In this document: positions 26,115-37,041 of the stretch, one piece after another
How positions within the stretch are numbered: the first letter of the stretch is position 1
How the letters are laid out: the number at the start of each line of letters is the position of its first letter
Source: Erigeron canadensis
Lineage: Eukaryota > Streptophyta > Magnoliopsida > Asterales > Asteraceae
Direction of reading: 5' to 3'
Assembly: GCF_010389155.1 (NCBI RefSeq)
Contig: NC_057768.1
Coordinates: forward strand, 46,231,633-46,295,632
Length of the DNA stretch: 64,000 nucleotides
Notes under the pieces: generated by a model
Databases searched by the model: none
Seen by the model: only the letters and a program-made list of their open reading frames with translations
Told to the model about the DNA's origin: nothing
Made by a program: the position numbers and the translations under genes

Positions 26115-26475
26115 AAAACACAATGTTTTCTGAATTAGAAACACCTTGTGTATGGCCATTGTAAGAACTATCTAATTCAAAACACAATGTTTTATGAATT
26201 AGAAACACCTAGTGTATGGCCATTGTAAGAACTATCTAATTCAAAACACAATGTGTTCTGAATTAGAAACACCTTGTTCATGGCCATTGTAAGAACTATC
26301 TAATTCAAAACACAATGTGTTCTGAATTAGAAACACCTTGTGCATGGCCATTGTAAGAACTATCTAATTCAAAACACAATATGTTCTGAATTAGAAACAC
26401 CTTGTGCATGACCATTGTAAGAACTATCTAATTCAAAACACAATGTGTTCTGAATTAGAAACACCTTGCGTATTG
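26115..26475 (+). repeat. 64-base tandem repeat, 5.6 copies, in intron 1 of the ULP1-like gene
   Basis: Unit starts at 26115, 26179, 26243, 26307, 26371 and 26435 give an exact 64-base period. Each unit holds AAAACACAATGTGTTCTG, a GAAACACCTTGTGCATGGCC block and TAAGAACTATCTAATTC. Copies differ by only a few bases, so expansion or homogenisation was recent. The two blocks also occur singly in other introns of the same element. Confidence 0.95.
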
Positions 26476-28247
26476 GGCCTTTGGCCCACTATAGAATTTA
26501 ATTTTCAACACATATTTGTAAGAAGTTTTTTTTGTTAATTTGAATAGTTTGTTGCGTAATTTTTATGTCTTTTGTTTGTTTGTTTTTTTTTTAGATGAAA
26601 CAAGTCATAAACCAGATTCTAAAAGACTGAAGCAAAACATTGTTAAAATCGAGGATGATAAGGAAGATATCATCCGTAATATTAGATTAAGGACATCACC
26701 AGCTCAATTTTCTGCTGTGATGACTTCTTTGAATCGTATTCAACGTCAGTTTGTTGAAGAAATTGGATTCAGTAGTCTTTTAGGTTTTAGTATAGATTCT
26801 CTTCCTGGAAAGTTGGTGTATTATGTTGTTGACAACTTTGATAGGAAAGACATGGTTATTAGAACGAGTAAAGGGGACATAAAATGCGACAGGCAAGCTG
26901 TCCATGATGTTTTTGGACTTCCCATGGGTTCAACAAACATTTTTGACATTGAAGAAAGTTCAAGTGATGCTTTAGAGAAAGAATGGCTAGGACAATTTAA
27001 TATAGGTAAAAAAGTGCGTCCTACAAATATTGCTTCACTGTTCACCAATGATTATGAGGTTGGTGACATGTTTAAGATCAACATCGTTATGTTGTTTGTA
27101 AGCACGATGGTTGAGTCTGACAGTAACGGGTATATAAAATTGGATTTGTTGAAGCGTCTTTCAAAAGATTCTGATCTACGATCTTTTGATTGGTGTGGCT
27201 TCCTTTTAATTGCATTGGCGTCCAGTAAAGACAAATGGGATAGAGATCACCCAAATAAAAATCCTTATGCTGGTCCAGCAACATTTCTAAGTGTGAGTTT
27301 ATGTCTTTTTATATTGTTTTGCTTACTAATAGTTTATCATTTTTTATTTTTTTTTATAATTGTATATATTTTTTTAATGTTTATAGCTACTTTATGTTGA
27401 TCGCACCTCATGTGAGAACGTCCCTGTTTCTCGAAATCGCCTGGTCTTCAAAACTGGAATGGCATCCTTCAAGCTCGAGAACGTGTGGAGTGTTACATGG
27501 GATCGTTTGGCATGTTGGATATTTTGCCGCCTCAAGAGTATAAGAATGAAGAACTTGATGTTGATGATGATGTCAAGAATGAAGGAGTTGATGTCGCTGA
27601 CGATGTAAAGGAGGAAGGTCTTGATGTAAAAGAGGTACATTCTGTTATGCTTTTCTTTTAGGTTACACAGTTTTGTATTTACTTGAAGTTTTATGTATAG
27701 ATTAGATCACATTCTGTTCAACACAATGTGTTTCAGTTTAACCTTTTTAAAGTAATTTATGAGTTCCTATATTTTTAACCTTTTTTTAATTGATACTTAG
27801 GATTATTACAAGGTAATTGAAGAAAACTTTGGAAAGTCTTTGGAAATTAAGAATTTTTTACTGAGAACTTTGAAAGACGGTTTATCAAAGTATCCTGAAG
27901 ATCCTATTCTGAGCCGTCATAAACTAAGGTTTCGTGATATATTCTCCATGAACGATTGTGTTCATGATCATGAAGAGGGTGTGAACAAGACGGGGTCAAG
28001 AGGGTTGTCATTTATTATTGATCAATTTGGTGATGAAAATGAAAAGTATGAAGATGAGGATGCGGTTGACGGAATTGAAGTTAACCTTGATTCCAATGAA
28101 CATGTTTCCGAGCATACATCCTATCATACTGCTGACAAGTCAATTGGTGAATCGAGGGAATTTGAAATGAAGACCGCTGATGATGTTATGGAGGTCGACA
28201 ATGTTACCAAAGCTGATGAATTTGAGGCTGTGAATGTTGCAGCGTTG

Positions 28248-28595
28248 TCTGTTGATGTTTCTAACGACAAGGTTGTTGATGATGGTAATAAGGATGAGCT
28301 TGTTGATTGCTGGAAGATTATAGGGGACAAATTAGGGTCTGTTGATGTTTCAAACGACAAGGCTGTTGATGTTGTAAATAAGGATGGGCTTGTTGATTGC
28401 GGGAAGAATATAGGGGACAAATTAGGGTCTGTTGATGTTTTGAACGACAAGGCTGTTGATGTTGTAAATAAGGATGAGATTGTTGATTGTGGGAAGATTG
28501 TAGGGGACAAATTAGGGTCTGTTGACAAGGCTGTTGTTGATTTTAATAAGGATAAGATTGTTGATTCCGCCGAGATTATAGGGGACGAATTAGGA
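28248..28595 (+). repeat. 90-base in-frame repeat in exon 4 of the ULP1-like gene
   Basis: Three full 90-base units (28248, 28338, 28428) and one of 78 bases (28518-28595) encode SVDVSNDKAVDVVNKDGLVD-like acidic 30-residue repeats ending in IGDKLG. All preserve the frame. Antisense open frames over this segment (28124-28615) are shadows of the repeat. Confidence 0.92.
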
Positions 28596-30195
28596 TGTGT
28601 TAAAAAGGGATCCAAAGAATCAATACTATCTGTTGAGGCTGAAATGGTATGTCTTAGCCAGTGGTGGATAGAAAATGGTAAAGCTGTAATTGATCAAATT
28701 GACAAGGAAGTTGAAGAATATAATAGGAAAAAGAAACAGTCCAATGATAAGACAATCTATTTCTTACCTGGTGCTAAGAAGGTTACTTTTCCACGTCCCA
28801 AGGCAAGTAATGATGAATTTCCAAGCTTTAAACTTCTATCTCAGGAGGATTTTAGTCCACCATCTTCTTTGGGTCGACAAATGGTTCCCCGTGAAAACTT
28901 GGGAGAGTTGTCAAGTGAAGGGACCGTCGAAGCACCACTTGAAAAAAGGAAAGTTATACCATCCGAAGTTCTTAGATCGCCATATATCAATAAGAAGATT
29001 TGTGTCTCAGATCGCCTCACAGGTTCTGAGTATGCATTGTCAAATCGCATATTCTCTGCCATTGGTAATCGACTGTGAGTTTTTCTCTTAGTTTTTTCTT
29101 TACTATATCAAGTTCTGCTTCATTAGCAAATATATATGCATGTTTGTTTAATATCTGTATGGTCATTTTGTGAACTAGTAAAAACCAAGACACAATGTGT
29201 TTTAGATTTAAAACATCCTGTGCATGGAAATTGTATGAATATTTGAAACCCAAACACAATGTGGTCTGTACTTGAAACACCTTGTGTATGGCCATGTTAG
29301 GAACTACTAGAAACTGCAACACAATGTGTTTTTTAATTGAATGACATTGTAGGAACTACTAGAAACCATTGTTAATCAACTGAGTTTTTCTATAACCTTT
29401 AACATTAAGTATTTATGATTCAGTTTGATTATAAGGAAGCTAATTTTGTGTTTTTTCCTATGTTTTCTTTGTCTTTCTATAGTGATTTTGTGTTTGAAAT
29501 ATCACAAGGAAGTATTCAAGGATATCGTGCAAATTTAGAGTCCTTGTGTCCCTTTTCGTATGTTGATGCTATTGTGCTTGACATTTGGGCTTTCATTTTG
29601 ACTTATGAAGAAAAGTTCAGGAGGCCAACGTCTGTACGTCGATTGTTTATCCCTTGTACTTATATCGTAAGTTGTTAACTCTAATATCAATTAATTTTCT
29701 CTTTAATCTGTTTTTTAATTTTTTAGTTTCTAACAAATTATATTTTTCTTTTTTGACCAGCCTTTTGATGTGTATGACACAACAAGTAAGTTGACCAAAG
29801 ATGAAGCATACACAATATTCTATCATAATCTGTTTCCAATTCAGCAAGAGTTGATTCCTTTAATGACAAAAGAAATTGACCTGGTATAATGTTTTTTCTT
29901 CTACTTTTGTTACTTTTTTTGATTATCTTTTGTCAAATACCATCTTTTTTACTCACAAATTACATTCTCTGGAAATCTAAAAACATTGTGTTTTGTGTTT
30001 ACAATCTTTAATTACTTGTATCTTAATTACTTTTTCTGATTTTTGACAAACAGATTTTCTTCACCATCTGCAAATCAGATCATTTTTTCCTGTTGGTGTT
30101 TGATATAAGGGAGAAGAATCCATTGTTGCATATTATCGATAACAGCTTTGCAGGCTCACAATTCAACCAGAAGTATACTAGGCTCACATATACCG

Positions 30196-33174
30196 TATTT
30201 GTTTCTTCGTGATCTCAGATATGGTGGTATGATATCTCTCCCCCAACGTCTGTTGATGTATCTTCCTGGAATCTCATTGATGTTCTAGATGAAATTTAAG
30301 ATCCAAAAACAATGTCGACACAAAAGACCATATCTCAGGTAGTGTCTACATGTACATGTTACCAAACCATCCTCACGGTTATGAAGTACCTTCACCAACA
30401 ACAGAAATGAATATTGTAGTGATTGTAATAATGGTTTTTTATATATATAATTAATCTACAGAAATGAATATTGTAGTGATTGTAATTTTGTAGTTTCATC
30501 TACCTTGTATTGCACAGTCTTTGAACCTTGCCTATTCTCTTGTATGACAGCAACTTGCCCAAACTCCTCTGTAGTCATCCCTGCCAATGAACACAAATAT
30601 ATAGCGGCCTCAATCTCCTTTTGAATCACCTCAAACATCTTGTGTGTATACACGTTTGCAGCATGCCTTTCTATATCGAGCTTTGTGCAATACTCTCTGG
30701 TGGTTTTAATTGTCTTGGCATCCAAATCCTCCTGCTTTGACCTTTGCTTCAGCATCGCTGATTCGAACCCACTCATAAAGTTGATCAAGTTTGAACCCGA
30801 TCTTGTGAAATGGGAGAAGAAGGCATTCTCACTTTCAGACCTTGAGGTCGTTCGCATGAGCCCAAACATTGAGGTGTCAATAAAATAAGCTGGTATCCAA
30901 GAAGTCCTGATCTGGAACATGAATTTAAACCACTTATCATTTGTCAGTGAGAAGTCGATCATCAACTGTCCCCATTTTTCTTCAAACTCTTTCGGTTCCA
31001 TGTGCATGTTCCATACAATACTGTCGAATCTCTGCTTGAAATCTCTTTCTGCTTCATCTTTAATGCTTGGAATCGCGTCCTTAACCTGTGATAAGAAGTT
31101 GTGTTTATATTTTTGAAAACGATACACAATGTGCTTTGGATTTGAAAACGATACACAATGTGTTTTGGATTTGAAGCATCTTGTGTATGGCCATTTATGA
31201 ATTGTCGAATCCAAAACACAATGTGTTTTTTATTTGAAGCATAGTCAAATAGTCAATGGAATCATACCTTGGTTGGTAGCTTCTGTGTAATGTGCCACAT
31301 GCACAACCTGTGTTTGGCTGTTTTGAATACATTCCTTATGGCTATTTCCATTGATTTGTCTTGATCAGTCACCACCATAATCGGCTCCTTACCGAACGCA
31401 TCCATGAAACTTTTAAGCAACCAAGTGTATGTTTCTGCCTTTTCATCCCTTATGAGCCCCGCTGCAAATGTCACACATTTACCGTGGTTATCTATGCCGG
31501 TGAAAGGCACAAACATCATGTTGTACCTGTCGACAAAAAGATCATGTGAATGTTGCTATTGTTATACAACTGAACAGTCTAATCATTAGCCACTGATAAC
31601 TTGATCACAATGTGTTTTCTTCTATATTCAAGAAATAATAATAAAAAAGAAAAAGAGAAAACAAAACCTGTTCGTTTGGTATGTGGCATCAAATGACATA
31701 ATGTCACTGAACTCCTTGTAGTTGCACTTAGCAACTTCATCTGCCCAAAACAACGAGTGCAACACGCTATCTTCAGCCTTGTAGTAGAATGAAAAACCAG
31801 GAAAATACTCTTTCTTTTCTTCCATTTTGTTTATCATCATTTGCGAATCGCTTTCACTGATATAAACATTGAGATCCCTTGACCAATTCCTGAAATCAGT
31901 TACAGTTCCATTCACATTTTCATCACAACCTTTTATGGTACTATAAAGCTGGTGTGCCTTGGTTGGTCCTATATTGCATACTGATGCTTTGTAGACAAAC
32001 AATTGTTCGGCATATTTGAGCTGCCTTTCATGCTTTGATAGGTGTCTGTATTGAGGCGGAACCATTAGGTGGTTGTGTATTTCTTCGAAAACAGCGAGCC
32101 TGAAACATCCTTTCTCACCTACGGCATCAAATCTCACCATAGCCCTGCAACCTGTACGCTGTATATTGCTTTTCCTAATTTGCCTTCCACAATTTTCTAA
32201 CGTGTCCACTTTCATCTTTGGTGGAGTGCCAGCTCTGCTGCAAATATACCACTTCTGGTATATCCTCCCACTATTATTCTTTTTGTTATTTGACTTTCTA
32301 ACATCAAATCCCGCCCTATACGCATATTCATGGTACATTTTTTGGCACTGTTCCAGGCTTCTGTACATAGTTCCTAAAACTGGCCTATACTTTATATCTA
32401 CACCGGGCTCCTGAAACACGGACCCTTCTGGTGTTGTATGATTGATCATTATACTAGTTTGTGGTGTAACGTTTGAACTGCCAACACCTATGTCATAACC
32501 TGTGACACGCAATTACTATCAGTCATTTTCATCAAACACTTTATGACCAAAGACAAATTAATCAGTTAAATACAACTCTTCAATCAATAATAACGTGAAT
32601 CCAAACAATCCTTCTTTCATCGAACACATTAAGCTATACAAACATCCTGTGTTTCACCCTCTGATCATATTGATGATCAACCAGTTTTATTCGAAACTTC
32701 AAATAATCACATTTTCACTAAAACTAACTGTCATTAACCAATAAAATACAATAATTCGGTACAATCCTTCTTTCACTAATACATACAAACACCTTGTGTT
32801 TCACATTCTAAGCATATCAAACATCAAACAATTTGAATTAAACCTGCAAATAATCAGAATTACATGAAATCTAATTGTCATTAATCAACAGAAACTTATA
32901 AACACCTAGTGTTTCACATTCAAAGCATATGAGAGTTTCAAAGAGTTTGAATCAAACCTAAAAAATATCAAAATTACATGAAATCTAACTGTAATTAAGC
33001 GAAACAAACACTTAGTGATTCAGATTGTTCATCAATTTTGAAATTCTATAAACTGAATCTAAACAAAAAGCTTAACAGATACAAAAAGCTTAACAGAAAC
33101 AAACACTTAGTGATTCACTTACTTTTTGATATCTCTTCGAGTTCCTGATCGCTTATCAGATCTTCTTCCTCCAT
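30196..33174 (-). pseudogene. FAR1/FHY3-type MULE transposase with broken C-terminus
   Basis: Four minus-strand exons join in phase: 33174-33123, 32499-31668, 31526-31268 and 31085-30456, giving 590 residues to the first stop. Residues about 60-165 are a FAR1 zinc finger (Cys 104, Cys 135, His 159 and His 161). The DDE core shows SFDATYQTN (Asp about 288), VVTDQDKSM (Asp about 349), HRLCMWH and RSESENAFF (Glu about 465), so the catalytic triad is present. The SWIM zinc finger (TCTCRHY, then LLCRHC) is still readable further along the same frame at about 30290-30350. It is cut off by a stop at 30456-30458 that a 57-base duplication brings in, and by a second in-frame TAG at 30285-30287. Similarity stops near 30196, where ULP1-derived sequence begins on the other strand. 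It is closest to FAR1-related transposases; a domesticated host gene is unlikely because terminal repeats flank it. Confidence 0.85.
30401..30486. repeat. 29-base direct repeat / 57-base duplication at the junction of the two MULE genes
   Basis: ACAGAAATGAATATTGTAGT and the following nine bases occur at 30401-30429 and again at 30458-30486. The step is 57 bases, exactly 19 codons of the transposase frame. The intervening AT-rich bases supply the premature stop. Confidence 0.9.
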
Positions 33175-33466
33175 TGATAAACAATTCGGAATTAGTTACT
33201 GATTTAATTGGCGTCGGCGAGTTCAATTGAACTTGAATTTTACGGCGACGATTACAAAATAGAACGAAGGACTGAGATTACGGCGACGTTGAAGGTAGAT
33301 GAAGATGAAGATGATGTCGTTGAGAGTGAGATTACGGCATGGAGTTTGTCAAAGAGGACGTCCGGCGGTGTTTTCCGGCGAGTTAGGTATTTTATCGGCG
33401 GAAGGAAGGAGGAGAGGTACGCGATTGGAAGCAGGAGTGGGGTGTTATTTACGGTTTATATACTTC

Positions 33467-33616
33467 GTGCAAAATGACTATTTTGCCCCTCCGTGTTTGT
33501 TTTTGCAAAATGATCCTGGCCTTAGATTAGATCTGATCCAACGGTCCAGATCTGTTTCCTGGTTTTCACCAAATTCTTTGTTTTTATATGAATACAACTC
33601 TTTGAAAAGATGCAAA
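33467..33616 (-). repeat. right terminal inverted repeat of the MULE
   Basis: Read on the minus strand it holds GGTGAAAACCAGGAAACAGA, CCGTTGGATCAGAT and ACACGGAGGGGCAAAATAGT, matching the left end. The open frames on the plus strand at 33208-33739 fall across this end and the transposase leader and are not considered genes. Confidence 0.72.
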
Positions 33617-33640
33617 AAAAATTCTAAAACCGCAGTCATG

Positions 33641-36167
33641 CATTGGAAAATATTTGTAAATTTCATATTCAAAACTTATTTATGTACAACTAATTTATAC
33701 ATCTCAACTACAAACCTTATTATTCAGCACGACTTTTAGTTTATACGAATAATATTCAAATTTATTTATTTTATATTTATCTTTTTGATTTAATTATTTA
33801 TATCAGATTTTGTCTCTCTTTTATCTTCAATTAATTTAATGTCATTTTTGGATCTCAATGCATGGTCCAAAACATACCATGTTTATATACGATTAGTTTA
33901 CGACTACAAACAACTTTCATGTATCACATAGTTTGTTCTCTTTGATGTCGTATACCGACTGAATGTTCGGAAAAAAAATCACTTAGTTTGTTCTAATCAT
34001 TTTCATATGCCATCAAAACTAACATTTATATTTTTGAAAAATTACGACTTTGTTATGTATATTTTCAAGAACGGGCTAACTTCCAAGCATTTTTGTGTTA
34101 TTAGAGTGTGATGATACTTGTATGTAGGTCGTCCTTGATCCAGAATATAAACTCCAGATTTGTAAAACTTCGGGCCACCACTATCAGGCTAAGATAGTAA
34201 GATAATATTTGTGATAATATAGGAACTATTCATATTAATATTTTCAATACAATTACGGTATTAGTGCCAGGCGACACAACCTACCGGAAAGCCACTGGCT
34301 GGGCGGCCCGCCGCTCTCATTGTCATCGAAGCAGACAAAGTTTTTGATGCTACTACCATCTCTCACTATACAATAGTGGTGCCCCCGCCACTATCATACA
34401 ACAACGGTTTAGAGAACATTTATGTGACAATCTCATCAGCCTCAAGCAAATATACTTTCGTGGGGTTTTTTTTTTAGGTCCTTTATTTCTTTAATTTTTA
34501 ACATATGAGCCGAAGAAAAAGAATTATTTTTGCTAAAGTGGAACACTATTTTATATGGGAGGTGACATTTGTACCATTTGTTTTTATTATTCTACTAAAA
34601 TTATGCATGAATTACTTGTACTGCATGTTATAAAGTTTATACAATTTGGTAAATTTATCAAAATGTTTGGTACGGATATCAATTCTCATTTTACATATAA
34701 CTTGTGAAAATATGACGTATGTGTTATGGGGTAAGAAACAACAAGCTTGATGAAGAAGACAACCAATTCTATGATGAGGCTCGCATGAAACAGGAAGGAG
34801 ATAGGGAACACAAAATCCTAATTTCATGATTCAAGGTTTAATTCTAGAGCAAATTAAATTAAAGGAAGACAAAATATGAAAAGTAAACAAAAAGAAAAAA
34901 AAAACCTAATCGGCGGAAAGGAAGTGCAAAAGGCATGAAAAACTAATCAGTAATTATTGTTTTATCAAGCAAAATCATCGTTCTTATTTTTGATGTTTCA
35001 AGTTAAAATTGCTCCGCACTTATTTTGTGGAGGTGTAAAATTTACACGACGAATATATGAGATTAGTGATAATTTAGCCCATATAGGGACTAGAATTAAA
35101 TGTTGTGGTCACTTCAATTCAGCCTTAAACACATCATATCACACAATATTATCACAATCTTTTAATTTAAGTTGTGATAAAATTAATATATACCCCTTGG
35201 AAGATGGCTGTAAACAATTCAATGTAGGTCACGTACACATCACGAGTATCCAAGTGGAAGCTAGTTTCCGCTCTCACATGATCAGACGTGTTACAACTGA
35301 TCAATCATTTCCCCGAAGACGGGTAGTAGTCCAAAAAAGCAATCATCATCATCATCTGTGCATCAGCTAATGTTTTTTTTTTTAATTTCATTTTGGAGGT
35401 TACATTAATTATTGTTACAAATGCTCGTGGGATGGAATGGATCATGTTATAAGTTTGTTTTTTCTTTTAACTGGGATTTGGCCTTAGCAACTGTGAATTA
35501 AGATGATCGAGAAGGAGCTTGAAGCCGGTCTGGGATTCTGCTGAACCATATACAAAGTACCGGCCGGCCACTTATGAGTTATATGATGCGTACGAGATCC
35601 ATTTTATCTTTGTAATCTAAATTCTAATATTAGTTAGTAAAACATACTAAGTTAACATGCTTTGAGACCTTCACTCAAAACTATCATTTTTGTAAGTTCT
35701 TTGTTGTCTATTGTTACCCAAATAACCAATGGATGGGCCTACAATAGTTTTTCTAAGCTTGTTGCTGAAAATATTTAAAATACTTGCTCATAATAAAATA
35801 GATGTCCTTTAGTTTCAAAGAAAGTCGATCAGCAATTCATTGTATATATCGTTTTTCAGTTCTGTACGTACAATTACATAACTTTGTTTGTCTTGTCTTA
35901 AAGTAGATGATATCAAACACAAAATCAGATACAAAACGTACACGTACGATACAAACTGAAACATATCATATCCTAATTACCTCATCAAATTAATACTCCA
36001 AACATTTAGCCATCTTCGATCTAATACTAAAACAAGTTGACAAAAGTAAGTTTATAATGCAGATCGAGTTATAACATTAATAGCATATAACGTAAATTTT
36101 TTTTTTTTAACTTCTGTAACTGCAAAAAATTCCACTGCATGCGTTCAAGGATTTTCTTGGTGAGAAA
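33641..36167. other. intergenic stretch between MULE and GPRP gene
   Basis: No supported gene. An open frame of 137 residues at 34957-35370 (plus) starts with ATG but has no recognisable domain or flanking splice evidence. A GC-richer patch at 34260-34400 looks like a repeat fragment of unknown kind. Confidence 0.55.
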
Positions 36168-37041
36168 TCACTTAAATAACTTGAATTTCCCTTTGCCCTT
36201 ATGCTTGCCAAACTTTCCACGCTTGTATTTTCCGTGCTTGTGCTTGCCATGCTTAATTTTTCCATGTCCATAGTGACCATGACCATGTCCGTAGTGACCA
36301 CGACCCATGTATGCTGCTGCTCCCCCAGCGATCACTCCCATTATGCTACCTGCGGCTCCCTTTTCTCCTTTTTGTGCTGAAAATATCAAATGATGAAACC
36401 AAGATCAATATGAAATTTGTTTCCATCTGTTTTTCTTTAAGATATATGAATAAGGTAAAGTCAACTATGTATACATGTCAAAAAGAAGAAAAACACAATG
36501 ATGCATGCTAGATGACATTTGTACCTCCATGTTGACCGGGATGAGCGCCTTGGGGATATCCACCTGGATAGCCAGCCGGTGGGTATGCACCACCGGGATA
36601 ACCTGATGGTGGATATGCACCAGGAGGACCTCCTAGAGGATAACCTCCTTGCGGGTAGCCTTGTTGAGGATACCCATGTGGAGGGTATCCTTGTTGAGGA
36701 TATCCATGTGGATAGCCTTGCGGAGGATATCCTTGGGAGCCTTGTGGACCTTGAGAAGGATACCCTTGTGAGCCTTGCGGAGGATATCCTTGTGAAGGAT
36801 ACCCTTGCGAAGGATACCCCTGCGAAGGAGGATACCCTTGTGGGTAACCTTGTGGTGGGTACCCTTGTGGGTACTCATGCGGAGGATACCCAGTCGGTGG
36901 ATAGCCTTGTGAAGGATGTTCTCCAGATGGAGAATACCCCCCTGGTGAAGGAGGCCCTGTTGTTGGGGGAGTGTGATTCCCTCCTGATGAAGGATTATAT
37001 CCGCTACCACCTCCACCACTAGCACCAGGTTGATTGGCCAT
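36168..37041 (-). CDS. GPRP: glycine- and proline-rich XYPPX-repeat protein (GPRP / GRP A3-like)
   Basis: Two minus-strand exons, 37041-36525 and 36376-36168, join in phase to 241 residues. Residues about 40-160 are repeats of the [16 protein letters not shown] type. Next comes a short hydrophobic stretch ([16 protein letters not shown]), and then a Gly/His/Lys-rich tail ([19 protein letters not shown]). This order is the hallmark of plant GPRP proteins, small abundant proteins of uncertain biochemical role, some membrane-linked and stress- or development-regulated. The start is the first ATG, at 37041-37039; the frame is open further upstream but has no earlier ATG. The long plus-strand frame at 36519-37022 is a shadow of the repeats. 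Confidence 0.9.

Larger units (their letters stand above)
25253..30212 (+). pseudogene. MULE-borne ULP1-like (C48) protease gene, frameshifted and truncated
   Basis: Seven exons can be joined: 25253-25346, 26595-27292, 27387-27634, 27801-29074, 29483-29666, 29761-29883 and 30054-30212. The N-terminal part (FSSLLGFSIDSLPGKLVYYV, RQAVHDVFGLPMGS, then FLS-LLYVDR across a splice) is typical of plant transposon-borne ULP1 proteins. Exon 4 encodes an acidic region with four 30-residue repeats. Exon 7 shows the start of a C48 catalytic domain: His in SDHFFLLVF and Asp in HIIDNSF. The frame then ends at TGA 30210-30212, before the Gln/Cys half, so the catalytic Cys is missing. Exon 3 is also one base short: the frame changes between VDRTSCENV and ARERVECYMGS, most simply at the A run 27450-27453, and one added base makes all exon phases agree. 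A cysteine SUMO-type protease of unknown role is the family function; this copy should be inactive. Confidence 0.82.
24698..33640. mobile_element. MULE (Mutator-like) element with convergent ULP1-like and FAR1-type transposase genes
   Basis: The two ends are imperfect inverted repeats, and they bracket two genes that face each other: a ULP1-like protease gene on the plus strand (25253-30212) and a FAR1-type transposase gene on the minus strand (30196-33174). MULEs that carry ULP genes are known in plants, the Kaonashi type. The shared terminal sequence includes GTGAAAACCAGRAAACAGATC, a CAACGG box and ACACGGAGGGNCNA. The outer limits are approximate because the 9-base target duplication could not be identified. 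The middle (30180-30490) shows loss and duplication of sequence that breaks both genes, so this copy is probably immobile unless helped in trans. Confidence 0.8.

Noticed and set aside
26115..26475. CRISPR-like spaced repeats
   Set aside because: The array is a plain 64-base tandem repeat with no unique spacers, and this is a plant nuclear sequence with a spliced gene around it.
28124..28615. 163-residue minus-strand open frame
   Set aside because: Antisense shadow of the 90-base coding repeat in exon 4 of the ULP1-like gene.
33208..33739. Two plus-strand open frames next to the transposase start
   Set aside because: The first begins with TTG, not ATG, and both lie in the element's leader and terminal repeat with no homology.
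34957..35370. 137-residue plus-strand open frame
   Set aside because: No domain, no neighbour support and composition like the surrounding DNA; a real small gene cannot be excluded but nothing supports it.
36519..37025. Long plus-strand frame and second minus-strand frame over the GPRP gene
   Set aside because: Shadows of the GYPPQG repeat in other frames; the spliced minus-strand frame has the recognised family layout.
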